Shown piece by piece: positions 50,985 through 58,146 of a stretch of 64,000 bases of DNA. How positions within the stretch are numbered: position 1 is the stretch's first letter; every line of letters begins with the position of its first letter. Origin of the DNA: Ancrocorticia sp047602305 (lineage in GTDB: Bacteria > Actinomycetota > Actinomycetes > Actinomycetales > Actinomycetaceae); assembly GCA_047602305.1 (NCBI GenBank), contig JASGHO010000001.1:3038001-3102000 (forward strand), given 5' to 3'. Both the position numbers and the translations under genes were made by a program. Below the pieces are notes generated by a model, which saw nothing but the letters and a program-made list of their open reading frames with translations, searched no databases and was not told where the DNA came from.

Positions 50985-52025
50985 TTACCGATCCCCGTGC
51001 AGAACGCGGTCCGACGGGCCTCTGGATTCCGCGGGCATCGCTCCCTGATGCCAGTGCGGGTAGATGAGCGGCATCGCGCTGACCTCGTCCAACGCCGCAC
51101 GTTCCTCGGCGCTGAGCTGGATATCCGCCGCTCCGAGTGTTCCTGCAAGCTGCTCTTCCGTGCGCGCTCCAATGATCACAGACGTCACTGCCGGGCGCCC
51201 CAGCGTCCAGGCCAGCGCGACCTGCGCCGCCGGAACGCCACGATTATCCGCAATCTCCACAAGAACGTCGATGATGTCATAGAGCTTGTCGAGGTCGTGA
51301 ACCGGCGGCTCCGTGCGCTCCTCCAGGAAGCGCCCCTGCTCTGGCCTGCGATCGCGCCGATACTTTCCGGTGAGCAGTCCTCCCGCGAGCGGGCTCCACA
51401 CCAGCACACCAAGCCCCTGGTCAACCGACAATGGCAGCAGTTCGAACTCGGCGTCGCGCCCCTGGAGCGAGTAGTAGATTTGGTTGCTGACGATCCGCTG
51501 GAAACCGCGCAGCTCCGAGACGGACAGCGCCTTCATCAGCTGCCACGCCGTGAAGTTCGAGACGCCAAGGTAGCGCACTTTGCCGTCGCGCACCAGCGTG
51601 TCGAAGGCGTGCAGCGTCTCTTCGAGCGGCACCTGTCCGTCCCACTCGTGGGCGTGGTAGATGTCGATGTGGTCGGTCTGCATCTTGCGCAGGCTCGTCT
51701 CCACCGACCGCAGAATATGTGCGCGCGAGAGACCGCGATCGTTGGGGCCGGGGCCGCTCGGGAAGCGTACCTTCGTGGAGATGAGCATCGAGTCGCGCTT
51801 GCCCTTGAGGATCTCGCCGATGATCTCCTCGGACCGCCCACCTGCATAAACGTCCGCGGTATCAATGAGGTTGACTCCGGCGTCGATCGCTATGTCCACC
51901 TGCCGCCGCGCCCCGGCGAGATCCACGTGACCCCACGCGAGATCACCCTCGTTCCCGAATCCGCCCGTGCCCAGCGTAATTGTCGAGACGCGCAGCCCCG
52001 AGTTCCCCAGCAGTCGATATTCCAT
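50985..52025 (-). CDS. Aldo/keto reductase
   Basis: A 346-residue NADPH-dependent TIM-barrel oxidoreductase. The catalytic tetrad is visible as Asp and Tyr in LIDTADVYAGGRSEE, Lys in LISTKVRFPSG and His in IYHAHEWDGQVP. The cofactor-binding late part shows SVIIGARTEEQL. The family reduces aldehydes and ketones; subfamily markers (LGVSNFTAWQLMKA, VWSPLAGGLLTGKYRRD) are those of general AKRs such as YajO/Tas types. I use the ATG at 52025 (MEYRLLGNSGLRVS), the standard family start. It is convergent with the VOC gene, 20 bases apart. Upstream lies a gap with no gene until the 40-residue frame. Confidence 0.92.
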   Translation of the reverse strand: MEYRLLGNSGLRVSTITLGTGGFGNEGDLAWGHVDLAGARRQVDIAIDAGVNLIDTADVYAGGRSEEIIGEILKGKRDSMLISTKVRFPSGPGPNDRGLSRAHILRSVETSLRKMQTDHIDIYHAHEWDGQVPLEETLHAFDTLVRDGKVRYLGVSNFTAWQLMKALSVSELRGFQRIVSNQIYYSLQGRDAEFELLPLSVDQGLGVLVWSPLAGGLLTGKYRRDRRPEQGRFLEERTEPPVHDLDKLYDIIDVLVEIADNRGVPAAQVALAWTLGRPAVTSVIIGARTEEQLAGTLGAADIQLSAEERAALDEVSAMPLIYPHWHQGAMPAESRGPSDRVLHGDR

Positions 52026-52214
52026 GCCCGCGTCTTCTTTCTTCTCGGAACCGGTTTGTGGGACGACGACGTCCGTGTGTTGCGTACTTGTGGCCACCGT
52101 AACGGTCCCTGTCACGTACCTGCGCGACGCCGTCGTCGTACTGACTCAATCCTCCCAGAAATGGAACGTATGCAGGGCAAATGACTCGGGTTGATCTTGG
52201 GTGGTTGTGGGCGT

Positions 52215-52337
52215 TCACCACGCGAGGGACATGACGGTGTCGTCGAGGGCGTCCGAAAATAGAGAGGCTGCTCGTTCGAAGTCTTCACGAGTGGCTATTT
52301 TGCGAGGCGTCTCGTTGTGGGTTTCGGAATCGGTCAT
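52215..52337 (-). CDS. 40-residue small protein with strong ribosome binding site
   Basis: A short minus-strand frame starts with ATG at 52337, with GGAGGT eight bases upstream. It encodes MTDSETHNETPRKIATREDF and goes on through FERAASLFSDALDD to end in VMSLAW. It is polar and probably helical, with no membrane segment. The unusually good ribosome binding site and the protein-like composition argue that it is real. It lies 81 bases downstream of the AAA ATPase gene on the same strand, so it may be its small partner. It has no recognised relatives. Confidence 0.6.
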   Translation of the reverse strand: MTDSETHNETPRKIATREDFERAASLFSDALDDTVMSLAW

Positions 52338-52417
52338 TGCCAACACCTCCAATCTTCCAAGATTCTACTGGGGTGTGCTGGCGTTGCCACGCTTTCTGTC
52401 CTGGATCTTCCGGCTCC

Positions 52418-53131
52418 TCAGGATTCCGCAAAAAGGTGGCGCAGGAAGCGCTCGGGTGCGTCGAGGAAAAGGCGCCAGTTCCGGACCATCTCTAGGTCGT
52501 TGTAGCTCGATGCCCGCATGCCCCACTCGCCGAGTTCGTACAGCTTCGCTCCCGGAAGTGAAGCGAGAAGCGGGGAATGCGTTGAGATGATGACCTGGGA
52601 TCCTCCTGCCAGTAGCTCGTGGATGTGGGTCATGAGGGTGAGGCAGCCGTTGAAGGAGAGAGCGGATTCGGCCTCATCGAAGATCCACAGCCCTTCGATG
52701 CGAGCGCGTGCCGAGAAGAACTCGATGAACGACTCGCCGTGGCTCTGGAAGTTGTGGCGCCCCGCCATGCCAAGTTCGTCAAGATAGGTGAAGTGTCCGT
52801 GCATCGTCTCGGCGCGGAGGAAGACGCCCCTCCGGCTGCCCATCCCACGGACCAGCTGGATATGTTCCGAGAGCGGCGACTCCGTCCGTTGCGTACTGTG
52901 TAGTGCGTTGTGAGTCCCGCCCTCGACGCCGAGTCCGAAAGCCTCGGCAATCGCTTCCATGATGGTCGATTTACCGGAGCCGTTCTCGCCCACGAGGATC
53001 GTGAGTGGCGCGAGGTCGAGGCCGTCGTCGAGTAGTTGACGCACAGCGGGCACGGTTGCTGGCCAGACGTTCCGGGGAAGTGGCGCCAGGGAATGCTCCT
53101 CGACCCGACGCAGTGGCACTCTCTCGAACAA
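52418..53131 (-). CDS. AAA-family ATPase (predicted ATP-binding protein, COG3910-like)
   Basis: A 237-residue ABC/SMC-like P-loop ATPase. Walker A is TILVGENGSGKST (about 48). The long middle segment has FFSARARIEGLWIFDEAESALS with Walker B, and the D/H loops are in VIISTHSPLLASLPGA. The short C-terminus (LYELGEWGMRASSYNDLEMV, then FLDAPERFLRHLF) is typical of small single-domain ATPases resembling OLD or RecF cores, some of which belong to defence systems. The start is a TTG at 53131 with GAGGAG five bases before it; no ATG fits better. It lies in a cluster with an Abi_2 protein and a toxin-antitoxin pair, which makes a defence role plausible but unproven. Confidence 0.82.
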   Translation of the reverse strand: MFERVPLRRVEEHSLAPLPRNVWPATVPAVRQLLDDGLDLAPLTILVGENGSGKSTIMEAIAEAFGLGVEGGTHNALHSTQRTESPLSEHIQLVRGMGSRRGVFLRAETMHGHFTYLDELGMAGRHNFQSHGESFIEFFSARARIEGLWIFDEAESALSFNGCLTLMTHIHELLAGGSQVIISTHSPLLASLPGAKLYELGEWGMRASSYNDLEMVRNWRLFLDAPERFLRHLFAES

Positions 53132-53176
53132 CTTGTCTCCTCGCGTCGCTGGTCAGATGTCACAGGCGCATGGCCG

Positions 53177-53419
53177 TCAGATGTCACAGGAACAGATCCT
53201 GTTGTACATGACCACCTGCTCGCCCTCCCAGGCCCAGGCTTCCGCCTCGTCCACGGACGTGAAAGTGCGTGGAGCAAGCTGGCCGTTGGCCATGAGGACA
53301 CCGATCTCGATCTCGTCGCGCGGGTCTGCCCAAGCTGTCGCTGCCGCAGAAGTGGGGGTGATCGGCGGGATCAGGGTTGGTTCTTTGGTGGACTTGGCTT
53401 GCGGTGTCGTTGTGCTCAT
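53177..53419 (-). CDS. Small hypothetical protein
   Basis: An 80-residue protein. The first 30 residues are Thr/Pro/Ser-rich. The rest (EIEIGVLMANGQLAPRTFTS, then VDEAEAWAWEGEQVVMYNRI) looks like a small alpha/beta domain ending in two Cys (CSCDI). The ATG at 53419 has GAGG upstream; a longer frame from 53437 does not. Two copies of GTCAGATGTCACAGG, one overlapping the end of the gene, lie between it and the ATPase gene, 46 bases further on in the same direction. I recognise no family. The two could be one operon. Confidence 0.6.
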   Translation of the reverse strand: MSTTTPQAKSTKEPTLIPPITPTSAAATAWADPRDEIEIGVLMANGQLAPRTFTSVDEAEAWAWEGEQVVMYNRICSCDI

Positions 53420-53546
53420 CGGGGACCTCACTAACAATTCGCCGTTACCTGAATAACCACGGAAGAAGGCGTTTTATTCCGGTGAGTGCTTCGTTCTGTG
53501 GGTTATGCGGGTTCTGTAACGGCCGCCCGATCGCCGCGCGGATACC

Positions 53547-53864
53547 TTACTCCTTCTTCTCCAATACCTTGAGCATCTGGCGAGCAACGCGCGCACCAGC
53601 CGTAAAGATCGGAACGCCAAGGGCGAAGAGGACGGTCTTGTTTGGGCGGAACCGGATCGTGCCGCCGTCGCTGACGTAAGCGCCGAGAGGGATGGCGACG
53701 CCGCCGCCTCCCTTTCCGCGCTGCGGCGACTCGCCGTCCTCCCTACCTTCGCCGAAGCCGCCGGCAATGTAGAAGACGTGCTCGATTTCGTGGCCGTCAA
53801 CCGAGGACTTGTTGCGTACGAGCCGCGAGACGAAGTTGAACTGGGTGTTGTCTTGATCGTTCAT
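53547..53864 (-). CDS. Small hypothetical protein with C-terminal hydrophobic helix
   Basis: A 105-residue protein (start MNDQDNTQFNFVSRLVRNKS). The middle is Gly/Glu-rich (GGFGEGREDGESPQRGKGGGG). It is followed by a strand-like AIPLGAYVSDGGTIRFRPN and a hydrophobic segment (VLFALGVPIFTAGARVARQM) that could touch or span the membrane. The ATG at 53864 has GAAAG upstream; the longer frame would run through the Abi gene on the other strand. It is divergent from that gene. The function is unknown. Confidence 0.6.
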   Translation of the reverse strand: MNDQDNTQFNFVSRLVRNKSSVDGHEIEHVFYIAGGFGEGREDGESPQRGKGGGGVAIPLGAYVSDGGTIRFRPNKTVLFALGVPIFTAGARVARQMLKVLEKKE

Positions 53865-53988
53865 GTCTTTCACACTATCGAATAGAATGAAACCAATCGA
53901 CCCCCTCCCAAGCCTCTCCACGATGCTCACATGGGAGGGGCCGCTTTTACCGGGCGCGTGGTTCGCGGCCCGCCAACGGAGGTGCTCC

Positions 53989-54897
53989 GTGAAACCGAGT
54001 CCGAGCTGGGAGGGTCGGGTGGCCCTGCTGATCGCGGACGGCGTGACCGTCGCGGACGAGCCCGCCTGCGCGAAATTCCTCGCCGCCAACAATTACCAGC
54101 GGTTTCACGACTACCTGCGCTACTTCCAGCGCCCCGGCGGCTCGTCGGGCCTCAAGTACTGGTCGGGAACCACGTTCGAGGAAATCCGGCAGATTTACGA
54201 CGACGACGCCGCGCTCCGGCTTCTTCTTACCGAACCGTTGGCGCAGGTTGAGTTGTTGCTACGGAGTCATGTGGCGCGGGTGATCGCGGATGAATTTGGG
54301 GCGGAGGGGCGATATGTGCAGGCCGATTTTTACGCGGATTATGGCGGGGATCGGACGTTCCCCTCGTTGCTGCGGGACATCGAACGCAGCAAGGAGCCCG
54401 AGGTGCTTCGCTACACCTCGCGGGGAACGAACCAGCAGGAGCTACGGAAGCTGCCGGTGTGGGCGGCGGTGGAGGCGCTGTCCTTCGGGACGCTGTCCAA
54501 GTGCATCGACCGCGGCGGCTACGGCGGCCTCGCGGACTTGGTGGCGACGAGCCTCGGAGTGGCCAAGGCTGGATTTGGCTCGCGCGTGAAGGCGTTGGTG
54601 TATCTGCGCAATCGCTGCGCGCACCACAACCGGTTGTGGAACCACTCGGTGGTCGATGCCGGCGCCACCCCAAACAACGTGCGATACAAAGCTCGGAGGC
54701 TGGCGGGTGGTTTTGAGCCGCGGTCGGTGCTGGATGTGGTGGCGTCGCTCGATGATGTGCTGGTGCGTGGGCTGACTGGGAGCGGCGGGAGCGCCGGGAG
54801 TGCGATGTTGCCCTATCTCGCGGAGGAGTTCGGGGTTGGGTCGGTCTTTTGGCAGGGCATCGCCGATCCGCAGAACCCCCGCGACTACCAGGGGTGA
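53989..54897 (+). CDS. Abi-family (Abi_2/AbiD-AbiF-like) abortive-infection protein
   Basis: A 302-residue protein of the Abi_2 family, whose members confer phage abortive infection or act as HEPN-type toxins. The N-terminal block (LLIADGVTVADEPACAKFLA, NNYQRFHDYLRYFQ) and the helical core (EEIRQIYDDDAALRLLL, VELLLRSHVARVIADEFG) fit the family. The HEPN-like RxxxxH motif is in VYLRNRCAHHNRLWN (about residue 210). The GTG at 53989 is chosen for its GGAGG six bases upstream; the frame open from 53863 would overlap the divergent small gene. No separate antitoxin is evident next to it, though the two small proteins upstream are candidates. Confidence 0.85.
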   Translation: MKPSPSWEGRVALLIADGVTVADEPACAKFLAANNYQRFHDYLRYFQRPGGSSGLKYWSGTTFEEIRQIYDDDAALRLLLTEPLAQVELLLRSHVARVIADEFGAEGRYVQADFYADYGGDRTFPSLLRDIERSKEPEVLRYTSRGTNQQELRKLPVWAAVEALSFGTLSKCIDRGGYGGLADLVATSLGVAKAGFGSRVKALVYLRNRCAHHNRLWNHSVVDAGATPNNVRYKARRLAGGFEPRSVLDVVASLDDVLVRGLTGSGGSAGSAMLPYLAEEFGVGSVFWQGIADPQNPRDYQG

Positions 54898-54983
54898 TTG
54901 GGTTGAGGCCCGGCTTGTGGTTTGTAGGGCGTAAATCCTCGGCCCGTGGGGTGTTGTTCTTGGTGAATCGGGGCCCTTGCGGG

Positions 54984-55056
54984 GGATGAGTTTCCTGTGT
55001 GGCCTCGAGAGTGACATACCGTGCCGCATAAGGCGCGACTTGCCGCTCAGAGGCCA
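54984..55056. repeat. 73-bp imperfect direct repeat, left copy
   Basis: Starting at GGATGAGTTTCCT and ending in GCTCAGAGGCCA, this stretch matches 56285-56356 at roughly nine of ten bases. The two copies flank the MNT/HEPN gene pair. Each includes a GTGCC...GGC(A/G)C hairpin. Apart from this and the apt-like relic that follows, the 54898-55223 gap holds no gene. Confidence 0.8.
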
Positions 55057-55070
55057 TGTAGGAAATCGGA

Positions 55071-55165
55071 GAGGCGTTCTTGCTCCGGTGGTGGCTCGTC
55101 AGTTCGGTGTAGGTTTCTCGCCGGTGTGGGAGGGTAGGAAATCCTGTGCTTCACGAGCTTGTTGG
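55071..55165 (+). pseudogene. decayed, internally deleted copy of the apt-like locus
   Basis: The stretch 55071-55127 reads as LAPVVARQFGVGFSPV, nearly the same as LAPMVARQLGVGFSPV inside the intact apt-like gene at 56451-56981. The DNA also matches closely (GGTGGCTCGTCAG, TTTCTCGCCGGT). Directly after it, 55130-55165 resembles the sequence 57110-57145 downstream of the intact gene (CTTCACGAG...TTGTT), which is the start of the truncated ParE frame. Leader, gene core and downstream part thus occur in the same order as at the intact locus but with large pieces missing. It is a deletion-ridden duplicate. Confidence 0.7.
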
Positions 55166-55223
55166 CTGACTCGCGATAGGTCAGCAACAGTGTTCTCATA
55201 TAATTGATGATATTATCCATTAT

Positions 55224-55802
55224 ATGAGAACTGAGGCTCCGCTATTGGCACCGATCTTCCGATCGGACGGTCAGGCGCGCATTCTGAGTGAACTTCTCAT
55301 TGGAGGGGACCAGCTGAGCGTCACCGAGCTTGCTGCTCGTGTAGGACTGGCCTATCCCACTGTTCACCGTGAGGTTGGACGATTACTTGACGCCGGAATC
55401 CTTGTGGAGAAGAACGTTGGTCGCACCCGTGTGGTGCGGGCAAACTCTGATAGTCCGCTCGTTCGGCCGCTCACAGAGATACTTATGGGTGTGGCCGGGC
55501 CTGTTGTATTACTGAGACAAGAGTTGTCCGATGTGGATGGGATCGTCAGAGCATTCATTTTCGGATCTTTCGCTGCGCGATCAACCGGAGTTCCTGGCCC
55601 GGCCCCTCACGACATCGATCTTATGGTCATCGGTACCCCTGATCCGACGGTCATCTACGATATCTGTGACCGGGTGGAGGAGAGCGTTCATCTTCCGATT
55701 AATCCCACGATTCTGTCCTTAGAGGAAGCCTCTCAGGATTCCGGGTTCCTTCACGAAGTCAGAAACAATCCCACGTTGCCAATCATTGAGGAGCGGTCAT
55801 GA
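55224..55802 (+). CDS. MNT-type nucleotidyltransferase with N-terminal winged helix (antitoxin)
   Basis: A 192-residue protein. Residues 1-75 are a winged helix (RILSELLIGGDQLSVTELAA, RVGLAYPTVHREVGRLLDAG). Residues about 85-192 are a minimal nucleotidyltransferase, with the GS motif and first Asp pair in FIFGSFAARS and HDIDLMVIG. By family knowledge, MNT proteins adenylylate and silence HEPN toxins, and the winged helix may autoregulate the pair. It overlaps the following gene by four bases (ATGA). The upstream region is A/T-rich with TAATTGATGATATTATCC, a probable promoter. Base usage is less GC-rich than that of flanking genes, which suggests transfer. Confidence 0.85.
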   Translation: MRTEAPLLAPIFRSDGQARILSELLIGGDQLSVTELAARVGLAYPTVHREVGRLLDAGILVEKNVGRTRVVRANSDSPLVRPLTEILMGVAGPVVLLRQELSDVDGIVRAFIFGSFAARSTGVPGPAPHDIDLMVIGTPDPTVIYDICDRVEESVHLPINPTILSLEEASQDSGFLHEVRNNPTLPIIEERS

Positions 55803-56254
55803 GAGCACTCACGGATCAGCAACTCGAAGGAATCAGCGCCCTCGTGTCTGCTCGTAGGATTGAAAAGGTTCTTCCAGATCAGAAACGTAGTAGGGCATTC
55901 CTGAATGCCGCCCAGGAGCGGCTCAGTCAACTTCCATTACTGACGAGTCCGGCAGTCATCTACGACATTGCTTACGATGCAGCACATGATGTAGGAGAGG
56001 CTGTTCTCGCCGCCTATGGATACCGAACAACGAACCGTTTAGGGCAGCACGAAGCTCTTGGTAGGTTTCTCCGCGCTGTCTTTGACGCTCCTCCTGGGCA
56101 CTCTGCCGCCCGTCGATATGATCGGCTACGCCGGGCTCGCAACCAGAACCGTTACGATGCTGCGGTTGTGGGACAAGCAGAGGCAAAGTTTGCTTCAGAT
56201 ACTGCGCAGGCACTCTATACTGCGGCGGTTGAACGGGACATTGGAGAATTCTGA
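55799..56254 (+). CDS. HEPN-like toxin partner of the MNT antitoxin
   Basis: A 151-residue all-helical protein coupled to the MNT gene. The C-terminal motif RRARNQNRYDAAV (about 120-132) corresponds to the R-x4-6-H/RN..Y region of HEPN RNase toxins, though the His is replaced (NRY). The middle helix AYDAAHDVGEAVLAAYGY also fits. In characterised pairs the HEPN protein is a ribonuclease toxic to its host until modified by MNT on a Tyr near the active site; the Tyr in NRYD is a candidate. The missing His leaves activity open. It ends 30 bases before the right copy of the flanking repeat. Confidence 0.78.
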   Translation: MRALTDQQLEGISALVSARRIEKVLPDQKRSRAFLNAAQERLSQLPLLTSPAVIYDIAYDAAHDVGEAVLAAYGYRTTNRLGQHEALGRFLRAVFDAPPGHSAARRYDRLRRARNQNRYDAAVVGQAEAKFASDTAQALYTAAVERDIGEF

Positions 56255-56284
56255 AGCCAGGTCTGGGTATGGCGGCCTTTCTTC

Positions 56285-56356
56285 GGATGAGTTTCCTATG
56301 TGCCTTGAGAGTGACATATCGTGCCGTATGAGGCACGGCTTGCCGCTCAGAGGCCA
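56285..56356. repeat. 72-bp imperfect direct repeat, right copy
   Basis: Partner of 54984-55056, with the same ends (GGATGAGTTTCCT, GCTCAGAGGCCA) and one base shorter. Here it is the leader in front of the intact apt-like gene, about 95 bases upstream of its start. It contains GTGCCGTATGAGGCAC, able to fold into a small hairpin. Confidence 0.8.
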
Positions 56357-56450
56357 CTGAGGAATCGAGAAAGTACTGTGGACCTGCTTTTAATCAGTCA
56401 CTGCGGCCCGTTGGACTGGCCACTAGGTCCAGCTTGATAGGCTGCGGTCC

Positions 56451-56981
56451 ATGACTTCAATCGATGCCGCCCGTGCCCACGTGCTCAACCATTTCCGCTG
56501 GATTGATGGGCATGCCGATACATGGACGATGCTGCGTGATGCCGAGGGTTTGCGTGAGATTTCCGAGGCTCTCGCCGAGTTTCTGCGCGACGAGCAGATC
56601 GATGTCGTCATTGGTATCGAGGCGCGGGGATTCGTTCTCGCTCCGATGGTGGCTCGTCAGCTAGGTGTCGGTTTCTCGCCGGTACGAAAGAATGATGCGC
56701 TGTTCCCGGGTGAGACCGGCAGCCGATTAACCACGACTGACTACCGCGGCAGGCGTCAGAAGCTGACCATCCGCTCGGATCATTTCCTGCCGGGTCAGCG
56801 GGTAGCGCTGGTTGACGACTGGATCGAAACTGGGAGCCAAGCCGCCACGGTGGCTGAACTCATCGCGGAGATGGGTGCGAGTTTGGTTGCGATTGCCGTC
56901 ATTATTGACGAGACGTCAGCTCAGCTGAAGGAGTCCCTGCCTGCCATTCACGCCTTGGTAGTTGGCGACGACCTGCCGTAG
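56451..56981 (+). CDS. Adenine phosphoribosyltransferase-like protein
   Basis: A 176-residue type I phosphoribosyltransferase. The substrate hood (FRWIDGHADTWTMLRDAEGL) is followed by VIGIEARGFVLAPMVARQLG, the usual Apt core block, and GVGFSPVRK. The PRPP loop reads VALVDDWIETGSQAATV; the usual form is DDVLATGGT, so it is altered but keeps both Asp residues and Thr. Typical Apt makes AMP from adenine. The altered loop and the missing hypoxanthine/guanine signs leave the base uncertain. Similar stand-alone proteins occur in actinobacteria. The ATG at 56451 has a weak site (GCTGCGGTCC). A decayed duplicate of this locus lies upstream at 55071-55165. Confidence 0.8.
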   Translation: MTSIDAARAHVLNHFRWIDGHADTWTMLRDAEGLREISEALAEFLRDEQIDVVIGIEARGFVLAPMVARQLGVGFSPVRKNDALFPGETGSRLTTTDYRGRRQKLTIRSDHFLPGQRVALVDDWIETGSQAATVAELIAEMGASLVAIAVIIDETSAQLKESLPAIHALVVGDDLP

Positions 56982-57013
56982 AGGTGTGTGCTCTGCTCAT
57001 TGTGATTGCCCTG

Positions 57014-57133
57014 TCAATGGATCCACTTAGCTGGAGTGATCTCGATTTCTGGAGAACCATGATCTGCGATCCATCGGAAGATATCGGTCAGGTGTTGCTG
57101 GGCTTCGGGAGAATAGGCAACCCTATACTTCAC
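57014..57133 (-). pseudogene. truncated ParE/RelE-type toxin fragment
   Basis: A 39-residue frame starts with a GTG at 57133 (VKYRVAYSPEAQQHLTDIFR, then WIADHGSPE) and stops early after EIEITPAKWIH. The first 29 residues match the start of ParE/RelE toxins; the remaining 55-60 residues of a normal toxin, with its strand core and C-terminal basic residues, are missing. It overlaps the stop of the winged-helix gene (GTGA). It is most likely a remnant. A matching antitoxin gene is not seen. Confidence 0.7.
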
Positions 57134-57552
57134 GAGTTGTTCTCAGATTCATAGCTGGTTCGAAGCCCCAGTAGATATGCACGCATGTCCTCCGAGGTGA
57201 TTGCGCGTGAGGGGTCGTTTCTCATTGCCTCAACTGAACCAACGACCTCGGTACGCAGCCATGCTTCGCCCCCGAGGATTCGGTGTAGCTCGGCAATGTG
57301 TCCCCTGTAGGCCTTGATTCCGGGGGTGGTGAGGCTGAGCCAGGTCTGTGCGTGGCGACCTTGGCGGGTTTTCCTTGCACTGACGTATCCGACGTCCATG
57401 AGGTACCTGATGTGTTTGCTTAGTGACGAGTCTGAGATGCCGAGCATGTCGCGGAGGTTAGCGAAGTCGACCGCCTCGGACTCGGAGAGAATCGTGCAGA
57501 TCTGGAGGCGATTGCGAGGATGAATCGCCTCATCGAAAAGAGGTTTGACCAC
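57130..57552 (-). CDS. Winged-helix regulator (HTH_34/ArsR-MarR-like)
   Basis: A 140-residue DNA-binding protein. The winged helix (about 8-85) reads HPRNRLQICTILSESEAVDF, then ANLRDMLGISDSSLSKHIRY and GYVSARKTRQGRHAQTWLSL. This is the small regulator family that often accompanies a membrane protein. The GTG at 57552 (VVKPLFDEAI) is chosen because GAGGGAG precedes it; the longer frame overlaps the upstream gene. It follows that gene by four bases, so they are one operon, and its stop overlaps the ParE fragment. Its target may be its own operon. Confidence 0.86.
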   Translation of the reverse strand: MVKPLFDEAIHPRNRLQICTILSESEAVDFANLRDMLGISDSSLSKHIRYLMDVGYVSARKTRQGRHAQTWLSLTTPGIKAYRGHIAELHRILGGEAWLRTEVVGSVEAMRNDPSRAITSEDMRAYLLGLRTSYESENNS

Positions 57553-57556
57553 TCGG

Positions 57557-58093
57557 TTATGCTCCCTCGGTCGGGCGTGGGAGTGAGCTGGAGCCGCTAC
57601 TTCGAGTGAATCCGCCAACCTGAGTCGGACCGTCGCCCCGCCGCCGGTGGGCGGCATCAATCCGGCGTTCCATAACAACGGAGATGGCGCAAGAGACAAG
57701 GCCGCCAATCGCCACAATCCACGGCTGCTGAGTCTGGAAATAAAGGATCGCCGTTACGGCGAGGATGGCCGTCAAAATGAGCCAGCGCTTTGTGTCCCAT
57801 CGAAGGGTGTAGCGCCCAACGCCGGTTCTACTCTTGCGGTTATACGAGAAGATGTTCGGGCTGAGAAAACCGCCGACGACGGCGAAGGCCACGCCAAGTC
57901 CGTAGTTCGGCGCTGTAACTTCTCGTCCCATGAGGAAGAAGAGTCCGGCGTAGAGGAAGGCCAATTTGGGAATCGCCCCGAGCGAGTACCACCATGGCGT
58001 CATGGCTCGTTCGGAAAGCCGTGCGCGCGCATTCTCAACGTCGTGAAGAGCCTCGAATGCGGCGTCTTTGCTGAGTTTTCGACTACTTTCCAT
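57557..58093 (-). CDS. Membrane protein paired with winged-helix regulator
   Basis: A 178-residue protein with an N-terminal amphipathic helix (about 5-28) and four membrane segments (about 36-55, 63-80, 104-122, 126-144). The C-terminus is basic and disordered (RRRGDGPTQVGGFTRSSGSS). I recognise no catalytic motif. Membrane proteins of this size often sit directly before HTH_34 regulators, probably as sensor or regulated product. The ATG at 58093 has a GGAAAG site upstream. It is the first gene of a two-gene operon. Confidence 0.8.
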   Translation of the reverse strand: MESSRKLSKDAAFEALHDVENARARLSERAMTPWWYSLGAIPKLAFLYAGLFFLMGREVTAPNYGLGVAFAVVGGFLSPNIFSYNRKSRTGVGRYTLRWDTKRWLILTAILAVTAILYFQTQQPWIVAIGGLVSCAISVVMERRIDAAHRRRGDGPTQVGGFTRSSGSSSLPRPTEGA

Positions 58094-58146
58094 ACAGGAA
58101 ATCTATCAACTACTTTCCTCTAAGGCAAGCAATTATTCCTTCCTGT

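Noticed and set aside
50997..52184. 395-residue open frame on the plus strand
   Set aside because: Antisense of the aldo/keto reductase gene, whose catalytic tetrad is clear on the other strand.
54227..55057. Minus-strand frames starting MASERQ at 55057 and 56357
   Set aside because: The similar starts come from the flanking DNA repeat itself; after about 25 residues the two frames diverge and run antisense through other genes.
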